From contig CAYSXI010000003.1 in NCBI GenBank assembly GCA_964434955.1, positions 1 to 64,000 on the forward strand: a stretch of 64,000 bases of DNA, given 5' to 3'. The position numbers were made by a program, and so were the translations under genes. This document shows, piece by piece, positions 44,314 through 52,693 of the stretch. The notes beneath the pieces were generated by a model. The model ran no database searches, was not told the origin of the DNA, and worked only from the letters and a program-made list of their open reading frames with translations. The first letter of the stretch is position 1; every line of letters begins with the position of its first letter. The stretch comes from JANQLU01 sp964434955 (GTDB lineage: Bacteria > Planctomycetota > Planctomycetia > Pirellulales > Pirellulaceae).

Positions 44314-44661
44314 ATGAAAATTCACGCGGGCGACACGGTCCAAGTGATTTCCGGTGGTGACCGAGGTCAAACCGGGAAAGTGGTATCCGTGGACCACGAA
44401 GCACAAAAAGTCATGATTGAAGGCGTGAACATGGTTTACAAACATGTTCGCCCGAGCCAGCGTAACCCGCAGGGCGGTCGGCTGCACAAAGAGATGCCGA
44501 TTAACGCTTGCAAAGTCATGGTGGTTTGTCCTAAAACCAACAAACCGACGCGCGTTGGATTCCGTTATTTGGATGATGGTTCCAAGGAACGATACGCAAA
44601 AGTCAGCGGCGCTTCCTTGGGGATCGTATCTCCAAAGAAAGCATCCTACGCCAAGAAATAG
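44314..44661 (+). CDS. rplX: Ribosomal protein uL24
   Basis: A 115-residue protein with GGAG ahead of ATG. The KOW motif is at the start (KIHAGDTVQVISGGDRGQTG), followed by KVVSVDHEAQKVMIEGVNMV and GGRLHKEMPIN, typical of bacterial uL24, an early 50S assembly protein. In most bacteria rplX sits within the spc operon between rplN and rplE; here it is alone with its own terminator. A perfect TTGACA at 44255-44260 may be its -35; no good -10 is placed 17 bp downstream. Confidence 0.96.
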   Translation: MKIHAGDTVQVISGGDRGQTGKVVSVDHEAQKVMIEGVNMVYKHVRPSQRNPQGGRLHKEMPINACKVMVVCPKTNKPTRVGFRYLDDGSKERYAKVSGASLGIVSPKKASYAKK

Positions 44662-44670
44662 TTAAAGCAT

Positions 44671-44699
44671 TACCCCGGTCCTTTTGGCGGGGTATTTTT
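44671..44699 (+). terminator. Rho-independent terminator after rplX
   Basis: TACCCCG (44671-44677) and CGGGGTA (44688-44694) form a 7-bp stem with a 10-base loop, followed by five T residues. It lies 9 bases past the rplX stop. Confidence 0.88.
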
Positions 44700-44732
44700 A
44701 TGCGCTTTCGTCAATCCATGAACTGGCTTCAT

Positions 44733-44768
44733 ACCAAGAACGGGTACCCAACCAAGAACGGGCGCTGG
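44733..44768. repeat. 18-bp-period duplication
   Basis: accaagaacggg occurs at 44733-44744 and again at 44751-44762, i.e. with an 18-bp period; the remaining six bases of each unit differ. It lies upstream of the chosen rhodanese start. Confidence 0.6.
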
Positions 44769-44777
44769 AAAACGCCG

Positions 44778-45230
44778 ATGCTCATCAAGCGGTGCGGGCT
44801 TTGCCTCTTTTCAGTTGTTGTCCTGGCGGTTGTCTTGGCGGTTGTCCTGCAAACCGGTTGTCAAAAAAAGTCGGAGAATGAAATGCTGTTCGGCAAGAAA
44901 CAAAATAATGAACAATCCGATCTCGTCGATGTCGCGTTAAAAGAAGTCGGCGAAGGCAAGTCGGTTCTATTGGACGTGCGGACACAGGAAGAATGGGACG
45001 GCGGTCATTTCAAATTGGCCACGCACTGGGCCTTGGCGGACATTCAGGCGACCAGCTCGGCCGATGAGATTTCGCACTTGAAGCAAGGAACAAAAATTTA
45101 CATTCATTGTGCCAAGGGAGTTCGTGCGACCTACGCGTCGGACCACCTGAATCAACTGGGATACGACACCGAACCCCTGACGTTGACATTCGAGCGATTG
45201 CACCAGCTCGGGTTCGAATTGGACAACTAG
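44778..45230 (+). CDS. Rhodanese-domain lipoprotein (probable)
   Basis: A 150-residue protein from the ATG at 44778; in-frame ATGs at 44700 and 44718 are possible but the former lies next to the rplX terminator. A hydrophobic signal core made of three VVLA-type units ends in LQTGC, a lipobox-like site with Cys28 as the lipidated residue; Gln at -3 is unusual. The rhodanese domain follows: SVLLDVRTQEEWDGGHF and the active loop CAKGVRA with Cys111. Rhodaneses transfer sulfane sulfur; single-domain secreted forms are of unknown role. It is convergent with the 912-residue gene. Confidence 0.82.
   Translation: MLIKRCGLCLFSVVVLAVVLAVVLQTGCQKKSENEMLFGKKQNNEQSDLVDVALKEVGEGKSVLLDVRTQEEWDGGHFKLATHWALADIQATSSADEISHLKQGTKIYIHCAKGVRATYASDHLNQLGYDTEPLTLTFERLHQLGFELDN
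44817..44852. repeat. 12-bp in-frame tandem repeat in a signal peptide
   Basis: gttgtcctggcg (44817-44828), gttgtcttggcg (44829-44840) and gttgtcctgcaa (44841-44852) encode VVLA, VVLA and VVLQ. The repeats form the hydrophobic core of the rhodanese lipoprotein signal. Confidence 0.85.
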
Positions 45231-45290
45231 CTATCTGGCAGTGCACCACCTGCCAATCACGACGCAGATCGAACTTCCTTCCGTGCCCGG

Positions 45291-45332
45291 GCAAAGGTGT
45301 AGCTGCAAGGGTGTCGCGGCAAAGGTGTTGCG
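45291..45332. repeat. 14-bp tandem repeat, three copies
   Basis: gcaaaggtgtagct (45291-45304), gcaagggtgtcgcg (45305-45318) and gcaaaggtgttgcg (45319-45332), in the gap between two convergent genes. Confidence 0.75.
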
Positions 45333-45361
45333 GCGTGCCAAATGGCGCCCCGCTGCTCGAG

Positions 45362-48100
45362 TTAGCGTCTTCCGTTGGCGTTCGAATTGGCTTCGCGATC
45401 GGAAAGGGGAATATCGATCGTTCGAACCGTGACCTGATCCAGCATCACGGAACCAAAGCCCGTCAGCGCGAACTTGATCTTGAGCTCTCCGTTCTCGGGA
45501 ACCGCCCGATAAAGCGTGAATTCTTGCCAGTCATTGGTCGCGTAAATTCTTTCGGCGAGCGCGTCGTTGCCGAGCGTATCGGTGATCAAAAGTCCGTCGA
45601 TGCTTCCGGTGATGGTCTGCGGAATTCTGACCCAACCATGGATACGAACCAATTGCCCTGATTTGACCGCAACCGGGCCGGTTTGAATCCAGACAGGAGT
45701 CGATTCGACGAGAGGATCCCGGTTGGTGGATCGAGGATACGCACTGATTTTCAAGCCAAAGTTTCCTTGCAGAGCGGCGTCGGCTGCCAGTTCAACCAGC
45801 GTTTGGACTTGGTCGTTATCGCTTCGATGGTTTTCCCAACCATTGTCCTGCATGTGTTTCAGATTTTCGAAATCACCGCCCGCCAGCCCGTTCGGATTCC
45901 ATTTCCCGGTCGTCAGTTTCCGACTGAGTTGCCAATGCGATGGAACGAGTGAGCAATGAAGAGCGAGGGGACTCGCGGCGCGGGAACGAAAACCTCGCCT
46001 GGCGGCCGAAACAAGTTCCCTTCGGGCCAGCGCAAGTTGCCGGTCGGCTTGGGCGTAGTAGGGCATCGCCATCAAAGGACTTTGCCTGCGGACCAGGCTT
46101 TCACCTTGATTGAAGTGAACGCCTGCTTGGTCGATTGGCCCTTGAACGGCAATGCTTCCCCCACCCACTTCGGCATTCTGCCGGGCGAGAAGCTGGAGAA
46201 CAGCGAGCCAGTTTTGAGTCAGTTCGGTTTGCAAACGATTCCGCTGTTCCGCATTCATCTTCTCGAAAAGTTGAGAAATGCGATTGAGCACTTTCGGCGA
46301 TTGGGTGACCACGAAGGCCGAGCAGATCCCCGTGTTCTTGAGATCGATGCTCAGTTTCCCGGCAGCCACGGTTCGCGAACGGGACAGGATGCCCTGGTCG
46401 GATAGCCAGTGGGCCTGGTCGCCGATGACTGATTGCGTGTCATGAAATGCCTGGGTCCCGATGGTCGCATCTCCGGCAAACCATTGTTCGTTTCCTGTTG
46501 TTTTTTGCACGAGTAACAGTCGCGTCTCACTTGTCTTGATCTGGGCGACTTCCAGATTTTGAATCCCTGTGTTGATGCGCTCGCTGACGGCGCCGCCGGC
46601 CAACCAGGGTTCCAACTCAATTAATTGCTGGGCAAGCCATCGGATGGTTGCGGTTCTCAGTCGGCTACTCGGATCGTTGGCGTCCAACCTGGAACTCGAT
46701 TGAAAGCGGATTCCTCGAGCCCCACCCGTAATCGCTTCGTAAAGCATGTACTGCATCTGCTGGGGTGAGACAGGGCAGGGCGGTACTCTCCCGCTGATGG
46801 CGTGAACTTGACGCTTCAAGTCGGAGGGCAGTTCTGTTTGAACGCTGACCACAAAGGGCAGGTTGCCTGTTTGCTTACGCCATCGTTGAAGCCATCGATC
46901 GTATTGGGAAAGTTGCATGCTCGAGCCAATTGGCATCCGACTGATACTGATTGCCGAGGCCAGGCGACCGAAGGTCGAAAAGTGTGAATCGGCATCAACG
47001 ATGACCGGCCGACCCTCATAGACTTCGCTTTCGGCGATTTCGCGAATCGTCTGCTGGACACGAGCGATATCCTGTCCGCCCAGTTGGCTTCCGATCTTCC
47101 ACGCCATTACAGGCTTGAATCGATGGTCCAGTTTGTAGAGTCCCACTTGCTCAGGCGGTGGAGAAATCAACCAGATTCCGAGTCGGGTCGCTTCCGCCAA
47201 TTGCTGGCTCGTCGGCTCGCGTTTCAGTTCAATCGAATTGAAACCGAGTGACTTCAAGAACTGAAAGGACTCACCGTTGTATTCAATGCAGCGAATCGAA
47301 TAGGGCTGCCCCCGGTACTCGATGACCGAACCTTTCCGCTGAAAAGGCGCAGCCGGTTTTTCCTCTTCCAGGTAAGTCGAAGCGCGAATCAAGTTGTTTT
47401 TAACCAACGCTCCATTGCGCTCGACTTGCACTGCCAGGTCTTTCGCCGACACTTCGCCATCAATCGAAAGCTCGTCCAACCAGAACTTGTTTTGGCCACG
47501 CGTCGCGTAGACTCCAACCAAGAGCATGTCGATGTAGGCCCCCCGCGCGACGATTGTGGATTTCTTGTATCGTTCGCGAAGAAACCAGACTCGTTCGTCC
47601 ACGAGCTTTTTGATGTGTCGTGATTTGACGGCAAACCCAAGTTTTTGCCATTCGCCGCGCGGTGTGACCATGGGCCCTTCGATCAGCAAACTCACCGGCT
47701 CATCCGAGCCCTGGATCTTGGAGAAGGGAAGCACGACGCGTGCCATGATTTGCAGGTCGTTTCCGGGATTCCGTACCCAGATTTGAGGATTGAGTTCGGG
47801 GATCGCGGCGACCGGTTCAACGTCCAGTCCGACCAATACCTTCTCGGGCAATGCCGCCTCGAACTGGAATGCTTCGGAACGCAGCCCGCCTTTCTTGAAT
47901 TTGGACGACCGGGACTGCTGAAAAGTCTTTTTGATGTTTTCACTTTTCGCGATCGCCAATTGCCATGTGGGACTTTCTGTCTCAAACGAGTTGCGGGTTT
48001 GAGCATCGAGAAGGGCAACCGCCTGGAACAGCGCCAAGGCGAACAGAATCAAGGTTCTGCCGCGAATGATTCGTGATAATTGAGGTTTCAAATGAAACAT
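45362..48100 (-). CDS. Large secreted protein with C-terminal carbohydrate-binding-like domain
   Basis: A 912-residue protein with GGAG ahead of ATG and a signal peptide (LILFALALFQAVALLDAQ). The first 240 residues look like a beta-sandwich. Residues from about 260 carry the start of a barrel-like region (YNGESFQFLKSLGFNSIELK, LGIWLISPPP, PVIVDADSHF), the pattern of glycoside-hydrolase-type barrels, but no acid/base pair could be assigned. The last 150 residues form a jelly-roll like a carbohydrate-binding module (GNFGLKISAYP, VKSGQLVRIHGWVRIP, GFGSVMLDQVTVR). It is probably an extracellular polysaccharide-acting protein, but the family is not known to me. Confidence 0.75.
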   Translation of the reverse strand: MFHLKPQLSRIIRGRTLILFALALFQAVALLDAQTRNSFETESPTWQLAIAKSENIKKTFQQSRSSKFKKGGLRSEAFQFEAALPEKVLVGLDVEPVAAIPELNPQIWVRNPGNDLQIMARVVLPFSKIQGSDEPVSLLIEGPMVTPRGEWQKLGFAVKSRHIKKLVDERVWFLRERYKKSTIVARGAYIDMLLVGVYATRGQNKFWLDELSIDGEVSAKDLAVQVERNGALVKNNLIRASTYLEEEKPAAPFQRKGSVIEYRGQPYSIRCIEYNGESFQFLKSLGFNSIELKREPTSQQLAEATRLGIWLISPPPEQVGLYKLDHRFKPVMAWKIGSQLGGQDIARVQQTIREIAESEVYEGRPVIVDADSHFSTFGRLASAISISRMPIGSSMQLSQYDRWLQRWRKQTGNLPFVVSVQTELPSDLKRQVHAISGRVPPCPVSPQQMQYMLYEAITGGARGIRFQSSSRLDANDPSSRLRTATIRWLAQQLIELEPWLAGGAVSERINTGIQNLEVAQIKTSETRLLLVQKTTGNEQWFAGDATIGTQAFHDTQSVIGDQAHWLSDQGILSRSRTVAAGKLSIDLKNTGICSAFVVTQSPKVLNRISQLFEKMNAEQRNRLQTELTQNWLAVLQLLARQNAEVGGGSIAVQGPIDQAGVHFNQGESLVRRQSPLMAMPYYAQADRQLALARRELVSAARRGFRSRAASPLALHCSLVPSHWQLSRKLTTGKWNPNGLAGGDFENLKHMQDNGWENHRSDNDQVQTLVELAADAALQGNFGLKISAYPRSTNRDPLVESTPVWIQTGPVAVKSGQLVRIHGWVRIPQTITGSIDGLLITDTLGNDALAERIYATNDWQEFTLYRAVPENGELKIKFALTGFGSVMLDQVTVRTIDIPLSDREANSNANGRR

Positions 48101-48464
48101 GAGAACTCCAGCAACGCGTCCATGCCTAATACGCTTGAGTCTTGTTTCAAAAAATCAACGCAGGTTGATTTCTGGAAAACTTCGAAGTTGTTTCGTGGGG
48201 AAAAGGCAACCTGAGATTGCCGCCCCATATTTTTTGCGCAAGTCGTGCTTGTATCAGGATTTAGAATCCGGCACCACCCTAATTCACGTTGCCAATTCGC
48301 AACGCTTTGCAGAAAACACAACGGGATAACAAAACCGGCCGTTTTTGCGCAAACTCTTTGAAAACAACAACTTAAGCAGTCTAGATCAAATCGAATTGTT
48401 CTTTTGGCACCCCAGCTGCTTTATCACCTGATCAGACCCAACTGATTCTGAGTGAGAGCCGACA
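48101..48464. other. Divergent intergenic region with leader hairpin
   Basis: These 364 bases separate the 912-residue protein (minus) from the 95-residue protein (plus). A perfect hairpin (48152-48171) with a T-run in the minus direction lies in the leader of the large gene. No coding frame is convincing. Confidence 0.5.
48148..48171 (-). promoter_or_regulatory. Leader hairpin with T-run (possible attenuator)
   Basis: AAATCAAC (48152-48159) and GTTGATTT (48164-48171) form an 8-bp stem with a 4-base loop. On the minus strand the stem ends in TTT and continues with three T residues, as in a rho-independent terminator, yet it precedes the ATG at 48100 by about 50 bases. Confidence 0.4.
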
Positions 48465-48752
48465 ATGAAACTCAATTCCCGAAACAAACAAGAAACCAAA
48501 ACCGAAGAGATTCCTCAGGACCTGATGGACTTGATCGAAATCGTAGAAGACCTTCCTGCCACATACCTCAACGAGATCAAACCCAAATTGGACCGGGTTG
48601 TCGAATTTACTCGCCGTCGTCGACGGATCCTGAACTTCATCCAGGAAGCCCTGGGTCAGCTCCGACTCGACATGAAATACCTGATGTTTGACCTGGATGC
48701 GACACGCAAAGAGCGAGACGAATACAAAAAAGCACTGGATGGGGACATCTAG
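48465..48752 (+). CDS. Small helical protein of unknown function
   Basis: A 95-residue protein, ATG at 48465 with GAGAG upstream. It is helical and charged: the middle LMDLIEIVEDLPATYLNEIK is amphipathic, and the C-terminus LMFDLDATRKERDEYKKAL is coiled-coil-like. No known domain is recognised. It has its own strong terminator at 48811-48843, which supports it as a real, separately expressed gene. It lies upstream of the kinase-receiver gene. Confidence 0.72.
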   Translation: MKLNSRNKQETKTEEIPQDLMDLIEIVEDLPATYLNEIKPKLDRVVEFTRRRRRILNFIQEALGQLRLDMKYLMFDLDATRKERDEYKKALDGDI

Positions 48753-49058
48753 GGATCCAATCGGGGTAGAGCTCCGACCTCTGCCCCAAAATACATTTTT
48801 TCTCCGATGGAAACGGCGGTTCGATTTTTCGACCGCCGTTTTTCATTGCTTATCCTGGACAGAAAAACCGGTACAAATGAACGGGTTTCGGGCCATAATT
48901 GCCTGTTTTTGTTGCTCATTTGGGCGGGTTCGAATAATATTGAATAAGGCCCCTTCCTGAATTTGTGCCGTACGTCTGGCGAAGTTGTTTCGTTTGGTCA
49001 GCTCAAGGAATGACCGAGCTTGAGTCGCCTCCGCCCACGCAACTCAGATTTCTCATCA
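48753..49058. other. Intergenic region with terminator
   Basis: These 306 bases before the kinase-receiver gene hold the terminator at 48811-48843 and nothing else that I can support. A TTG at 49020 in frame with the kinase has AAGGA upstream and is an alternative start. Confidence 0.5.
48811..48843 (+). terminator. Rho-independent terminator
   Basis: AAACGGCGGT (48811-48820) and ACCGCCGTTT (48832-48841) form a 10-bp stem with an 11-base loop, followed by T residues to 48843. It terminates the 95-residue gene. Confidence 0.88.
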
Positions 49059-50588
49059 ATGTCACACAATCTCAATTCCGAGCAGCTCGCTCAAAGAATC
49101 TATGACTGTCGTTTGCTTGAAAACCAGCAAATTGACACGATCTTTGCGCAGATCGGTGGTCGCGGTGTCGATGTCGAAGAGTTCAAGACGGCATTGCTTC
49201 GCGAGGAGTTGCTGACGAACTGGCAACTCACGCGGCTACTGGACGGCCACAAGCGAGGGTTCATCTATGGTAAATGGAAAGTCCTGTACCTGGTCGGAAG
49301 CGGAACCTTCGCGCGAGTTTATCGGGCGTGCCACACCGAAACCAATGACATCAAGGCCGTGAAGGTTCTGCGGAACCGTTATGCCAACGACTTGGACACG
49401 CAAGAAAGTTTTATGACTGAAGCACTAACGGTCATGAAACTGCGGCACCCCAATATCGTTCCGATTTACGAAGTCGACAAAGAACACAGCCGCACCTACA
49501 TGGTGATGGATTTCATCGAAGGGCAGAACCTGCGTGACTTTGTGAAAACCCATAAACGACTTAAGCTGTCGACGGCCTTGAGCATCACGCGCGACGTTGC
49601 CAGCGCGTTGAAGTACTCGTATAGCCAGGGCGTCACCCACCGCGACATCAAATTGTCGAATGTTCTGCTTTCGACCTCCGGTCGAGCGAGCCTGGTCGAC
49701 TTTGGATTGGCAGTCATCAACGACGAGGTATCACGCGGCGATGGTATCAACCCTCGATCGGTTGACTACGCTGGACTTGAGAAAACAACGAACGTATCTC
49801 GCAACGACAAGCGAAGCGATATCTTCTTCCTCGGTTGCTTGCTCTATCACATGGTGACCGGCGAGCCACCTTTGGTGGAAACCCGCGAACGAATGGTGCG
49901 AATGAGTTCCGCCCGTTTTCGTGAAATCAAACCAATCACGACGATGGTTCCCAATTTGCCCCATCACCTGGTGGTCCTCAACAATCACTTGATGGCCTTG
50001 AATCCGGAGCAGCGGATTCAAACTCCTGAGGAAGCCGTCTACAGTATCGAGCGCGTGATCAAGGCGATCAAAGCCGGTGACGACCGCCGTTACAGTGAAG
50101 AGGCTTCTCAGCGCGACATGGAAGCCTACCAACGGAAAACCCAAAAGCTGACCGAAGGTGAAGGGCATGCGGTGATGGTGGTCGATTCGCATGCGGAAGT
50201 TCAGGATTTGTTGCGATCCAAGTTGAAAAACCTCGGCTACCGCGTGCTGGTGATCAATGATCCCGTTCGGGCTTTGCAGCGATTTGAGGGATTGGATCCT
50301 GCGGAAGAGAAGCCGGCCGATTGCGTGATTTTTGGTTGCGTCGGACTTGGAGGGCAGGGCGTCGAAGCCTTTAACCATTTCGCCGAAAACCCTTGGACGC
50401 AAAACATTCCTTCGATGCTGCTTGTCAAAGAAAGCCAGGCCGAATTCAAGTCGAAAGCCAAACTTAGTTCGGACGCGGTTTGCGTTACGATGCCGATCAA
50501 ATTTCGACAGATCCGAGCTCAGCTCAGGAAACTACTCAAGATCAAATCCGACGATTCCGTTGTGCAAAAGGCAGCCGCCGACGACTAA
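49059..50588 (+). CDS. Ser/Thr protein kinase fused to a degenerate receiver domain
   Basis: A 509-residue protein from the ATG at 49059 (TTG at 49020 is an alternative). The first 62 residues are the short helical module with TNWQLTRLLDG. The kinase has glycine loop GSGTFARVY, Lys102 in AVKVL, HRDIKLSN (194-196 HRD) and VDFGLA (214-216 DFG), so it is complete. Residues 371-493 have a response-regulator receiver pattern (VMVVDSHAEVQDLLRSKL, GYRVLVINDPVRAL), but the phospho-acceptor position is Gly426 (DCVIFGCVG) and only Asp376 of the acid pair remains, so phosphotransfer is not expected. There is no transmembrane helix. It is probably a cytoplasmic kinase whose pseudo-receiver binds a partner. 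Confidence 0.88.
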   Translation: MSHNLNSEQLAQRIYDCRLLENQQIDTIFAQIGGRGVDVEEFKTALLREELLTNWQLTRLLDGHKRGFIYGKWKVLYLVGSGTFARVYRACHTETNDIKAVKVLRNRYANDLDTQESFMTEALTVMKLRHPNIVPIYEVDKEHSRTYMVMDFIEGQNLRDFVKTHKRLKLSTALSITRDVASALKYSYSQGVTHRDIKLSNVLLSTSGRASLVDFGLAVINDEVSRGDGINPRSVDYAGLEKTTNVSRNDKRSDIFFLGCLLYHMVTGEPPLVETRERMVRMSSARFREIKPITTMVPNLPHHLVVLNNHLMALNPEQRIQTPEEAVYSIERVIKAIKAGDDRRYSEEASQRDMEAYQRKTQKLTEGEGHAVMVVDSHAEVQDLLRSKLKNLGYRVLVINDPVRALQRFEGLDPAEEKPADCVIFGCVGLGGQGVEAFNHFAENPWTQNIPSMLLVKESQAEFKSKAKLSSDAVCVTMPIKFRQIRAQLRKLLKIKSDDSVVQKAAADD

Positions 50589-50662
50589 AATCTCCGATTG
50601 CGATCGAGTCGCACGTCGAACTCCTTGCCTTGTAAAAAACGGATCAGCTTGACGGATTTGAC

Positions 50663-51454
50663 ATGCAAAACGCGACCACTGGCGGAGCCAGCATCTATGA
50701 CTATCCAAAGTACTATGATTTGGTGTACGGCTCTGACTGGAAAGCGGAAGTCGATTTTCTCGAATACTGCATCGACGCTTTTGTACCTCACAAGGTGAAG
50801 CGGCTTTTCGAGCCCGCCTGCGGAACCGGCCGTCTCATGTTCCGCATGTCCAAGCAAGGTTACCGAGTTCAGGGCTTGGACTTGAATGAGAAGGCGGTTG
50901 ATTTTTGCAATCAAAGACTGGAACGGCATGGGTTCGCCGATCGCGCATTCGTCGGTGACATGTGCGATTTTGAATTGAAGAAAAAGTTTGACGTTGGCTT
51001 CAATACCATCAACAGCTTTCGCCACCTGCTTTCGGAGGCCGAAGCGGCATCCCACCTTCAGTGCATGGCCGACAACATGAACGTTGGCGGCATCTATGTG
51101 CTTGGATTGCATTTGCTGCCGCTCGGACAGCATGAATGCGAGGGCGAGTACTGGACGGCCCAGCGCGGCATGCTGGCGATCAACACGAGAATGTGGCAAA
51201 TCGAGCTCGACATCAAGAAACGGATTGAAACGTTTCGTTTGGAGTTTGATGTTTACACGCCGACCGACATTCAAAAAATCGGCGATGACGTTGCGTTTCG
51301 AACCTACACCAAGCCCCAGATCCTCTCGTTGGTTCGGAGATCGCCCTTTGAAATCGCAGGCGTGTATGACTTCGCCTACGATTTCGAAAATCCGGCGGAG
51401 CTAAACGATAAAACCGAAGATGTGGTTTTGATTTTGCAAAAATCAGCGAATTAG
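50663..51454 (+). CDS. SAM-dependent methyltransferase
   Basis: A 263-residue class I methyltransferase. Motif I is FEPACGTGRLMFRMSKQGYR; the acidic end of the next strand is GLDLNEKAVDFC, motif II-type DVGFNTINSFRHL is visible, and the C-terminal half has EFDVYTPTDIQK. The substrate cannot be told: neighbours (kinase, unknown zinc-ribbon protein) do not point to a pathway. It is cytoplasmic. It starts 74 bases after the kinase stop and may share its transcript. Confidence 0.85.
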   Translation: MQNATTGGASIYDYPKYYDLVYGSDWKAEVDFLEYCIDAFVPHKVKRLFEPACGTGRLMFRMSKQGYRVQGLDLNEKAVDFCNQRLERHGFADRAFVGDMCDFELKKKFDVGFNTINSFRHLLSEAEAASHLQCMADNMNVGGIYVLGLHLLPLGQHECEGEYWTAQRGMLAINTRMWQIELDIKKRIETFRLEFDVYTPTDIQKIGDDVAFRTYTKPQILSLVRRSPFEIAGVYDFAYDFENPAELNDKTEDVVLILQKSAN

Positions 51455-51551
51455 ACCTGCCAATCGAACATCCAAGGCCTTGAACTTTTACCATTGAAGA
51501 AGGGCAATCCAGTTCCCGCCCGTCGCTTTACGCGAATTCGCTTCCGGAAAC

Positions 51552-52649
51552 ATGAATCGCGCGCTTCCAGGAAATCTTGAGATCCGATTCACCCATTCGG
51601 TGGTGCACGAAGACGATGCGTCCATCCAGTCCGTTTCCGAATTGATCTACCCGCTGTTTTCGCTTGAGCCCGAGAGCGAGGGCAAAGTCTCGATCCGGAT
51701 GGCCGGATGTTCCATCGAAGAGGTTCCCATCATTGGAGCCGAGTACACGCCAGATTTGGCAATTCGAGACGACGTACGAAAGCAGATTTTTGTTTGCGAT
51801 CACGGGGAGTTGGAGGCGGAAGTTATTGAAGCACTTGAGCTTCAGGATGTGGAAGAACGGGACAGCGATCCGGATTGGTTGAAGTCACCAAGTCGCCGAG
51901 ACCAATTGTCATTGCTGGCTTCGCAGGTGCTGGAAGAGCATTCGCAGTTTCTTCGGCCTTCAAATTCCGGCGACAACGCTGAGAATCCCGAGTTCCAACT
52001 TCGAGTCGTCTGGGCCAAACGCATTGATGGGAAGCTTTTGATTGAATCGGACTCCGACTCGGCAACCATCAAGTTCACCGGCTGGGCGAAAACCTTCACG
52101 AATGGCCGCGCGGTATGCCCGCCATTCCTTTGCACGGAAAGCGGAAAAAGCTCCTACCGTATTAGCGTTGACGACGAGGGGCAATTGTCCGTACCGGCGG
52201 CGATTCAATTGTGTGCCGAATCGGGGCAACGCTTGGTTGAAACCAAAGTGTCCCGTTGCAGCGTTTCAGAAAAAATGGTGGACACCCGGCTGCTTTGGAA
52301 ATGCCCGAGTTCCGGTCGCCTGTTGATGGAATCGCTCGCGGTTGCTTGCAAGCGATGCTGCCAACTCGTTGCACCGGTCGCGACAAATCAGGGCATCTGC
52401 CCGGTCTGCGATTCACTTTCAGACGGCGAACGGCAGGATCCTGCAATCGACTTCATTCGTAATCGCTATCCGAGCGTTCGCGGAATCGGCAACTGGCGAA
52501 TTGCACGCTGTGATTCCTACGCCGTGATATTGGCCCGCAAACTCTTGAAGCGATTCCTGTTCGTGATCGAGAATGAGACCGGCCAGGTGCTAAAGGTCCG
52601 CGAGGGCAACCGCTGGAGCCAACAGTGGCAGGATGTTGAACTTGCCTAG
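51552..52649 (+). CDS. Protein of unknown function with C-terminal zinc ribbon
   Basis: A 365-residue protein, acidic in its first half (EVIEALELQDVEERDSDPDW) and without a signal peptide or membrane helix. In the C-terminal third two cysteine pairs, CKRCCQ and CPVC, spaced by about 17 residues, form a zinc-ribbon-like site. Two earlier cysteine pairs (CPPFLC and CAESGQ) show that more metal sites are possible. No family recognised. It lies in the same direction as the methyltransferase, 97 bases after its stop. Confidence 0.7.
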   Translation: MNRALPGNLEIRFTHSVVHEDDASIQSVSELIYPLFSLEPESEGKVSIRMAGCSIEEVPIIGAEYTPDLAIRDDVRKQIFVCDHGELEAEVIEALELQDVEERDSDPDWLKSPSRRDQLSLLASQVLEEHSQFLRPSNSGDNAENPEFQLRVVWAKRIDGKLLIESDSDSATIKFTGWAKTFTNGRAVCPPFLCTESGKSSYRISVDDEGQLSVPAAIQLCAESGQRLVETKVSRCSVSEKMVDTRLLWKCPSSGRLLMESLAVACKRCCQLVAPVATNQGICPVCDSLSDGERQDPAIDFIRNRYPSVRGIGNWRIARCDSYAVILARKLLKRFLFVIENETGQVLKVREGNRWSQQWQDVELA

Positions 52650-52693
52650 TTACGCTTCCCCTGGGATTGGGACAGGCCCTGGGCCAAGGATTG

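Noticed and set aside
45291..45332. CRISPR-like array
   Set aside because: Units are 14 bp and directly adjacent without spacers; no cas gene in the window. The same holds for the other tandem repeats.
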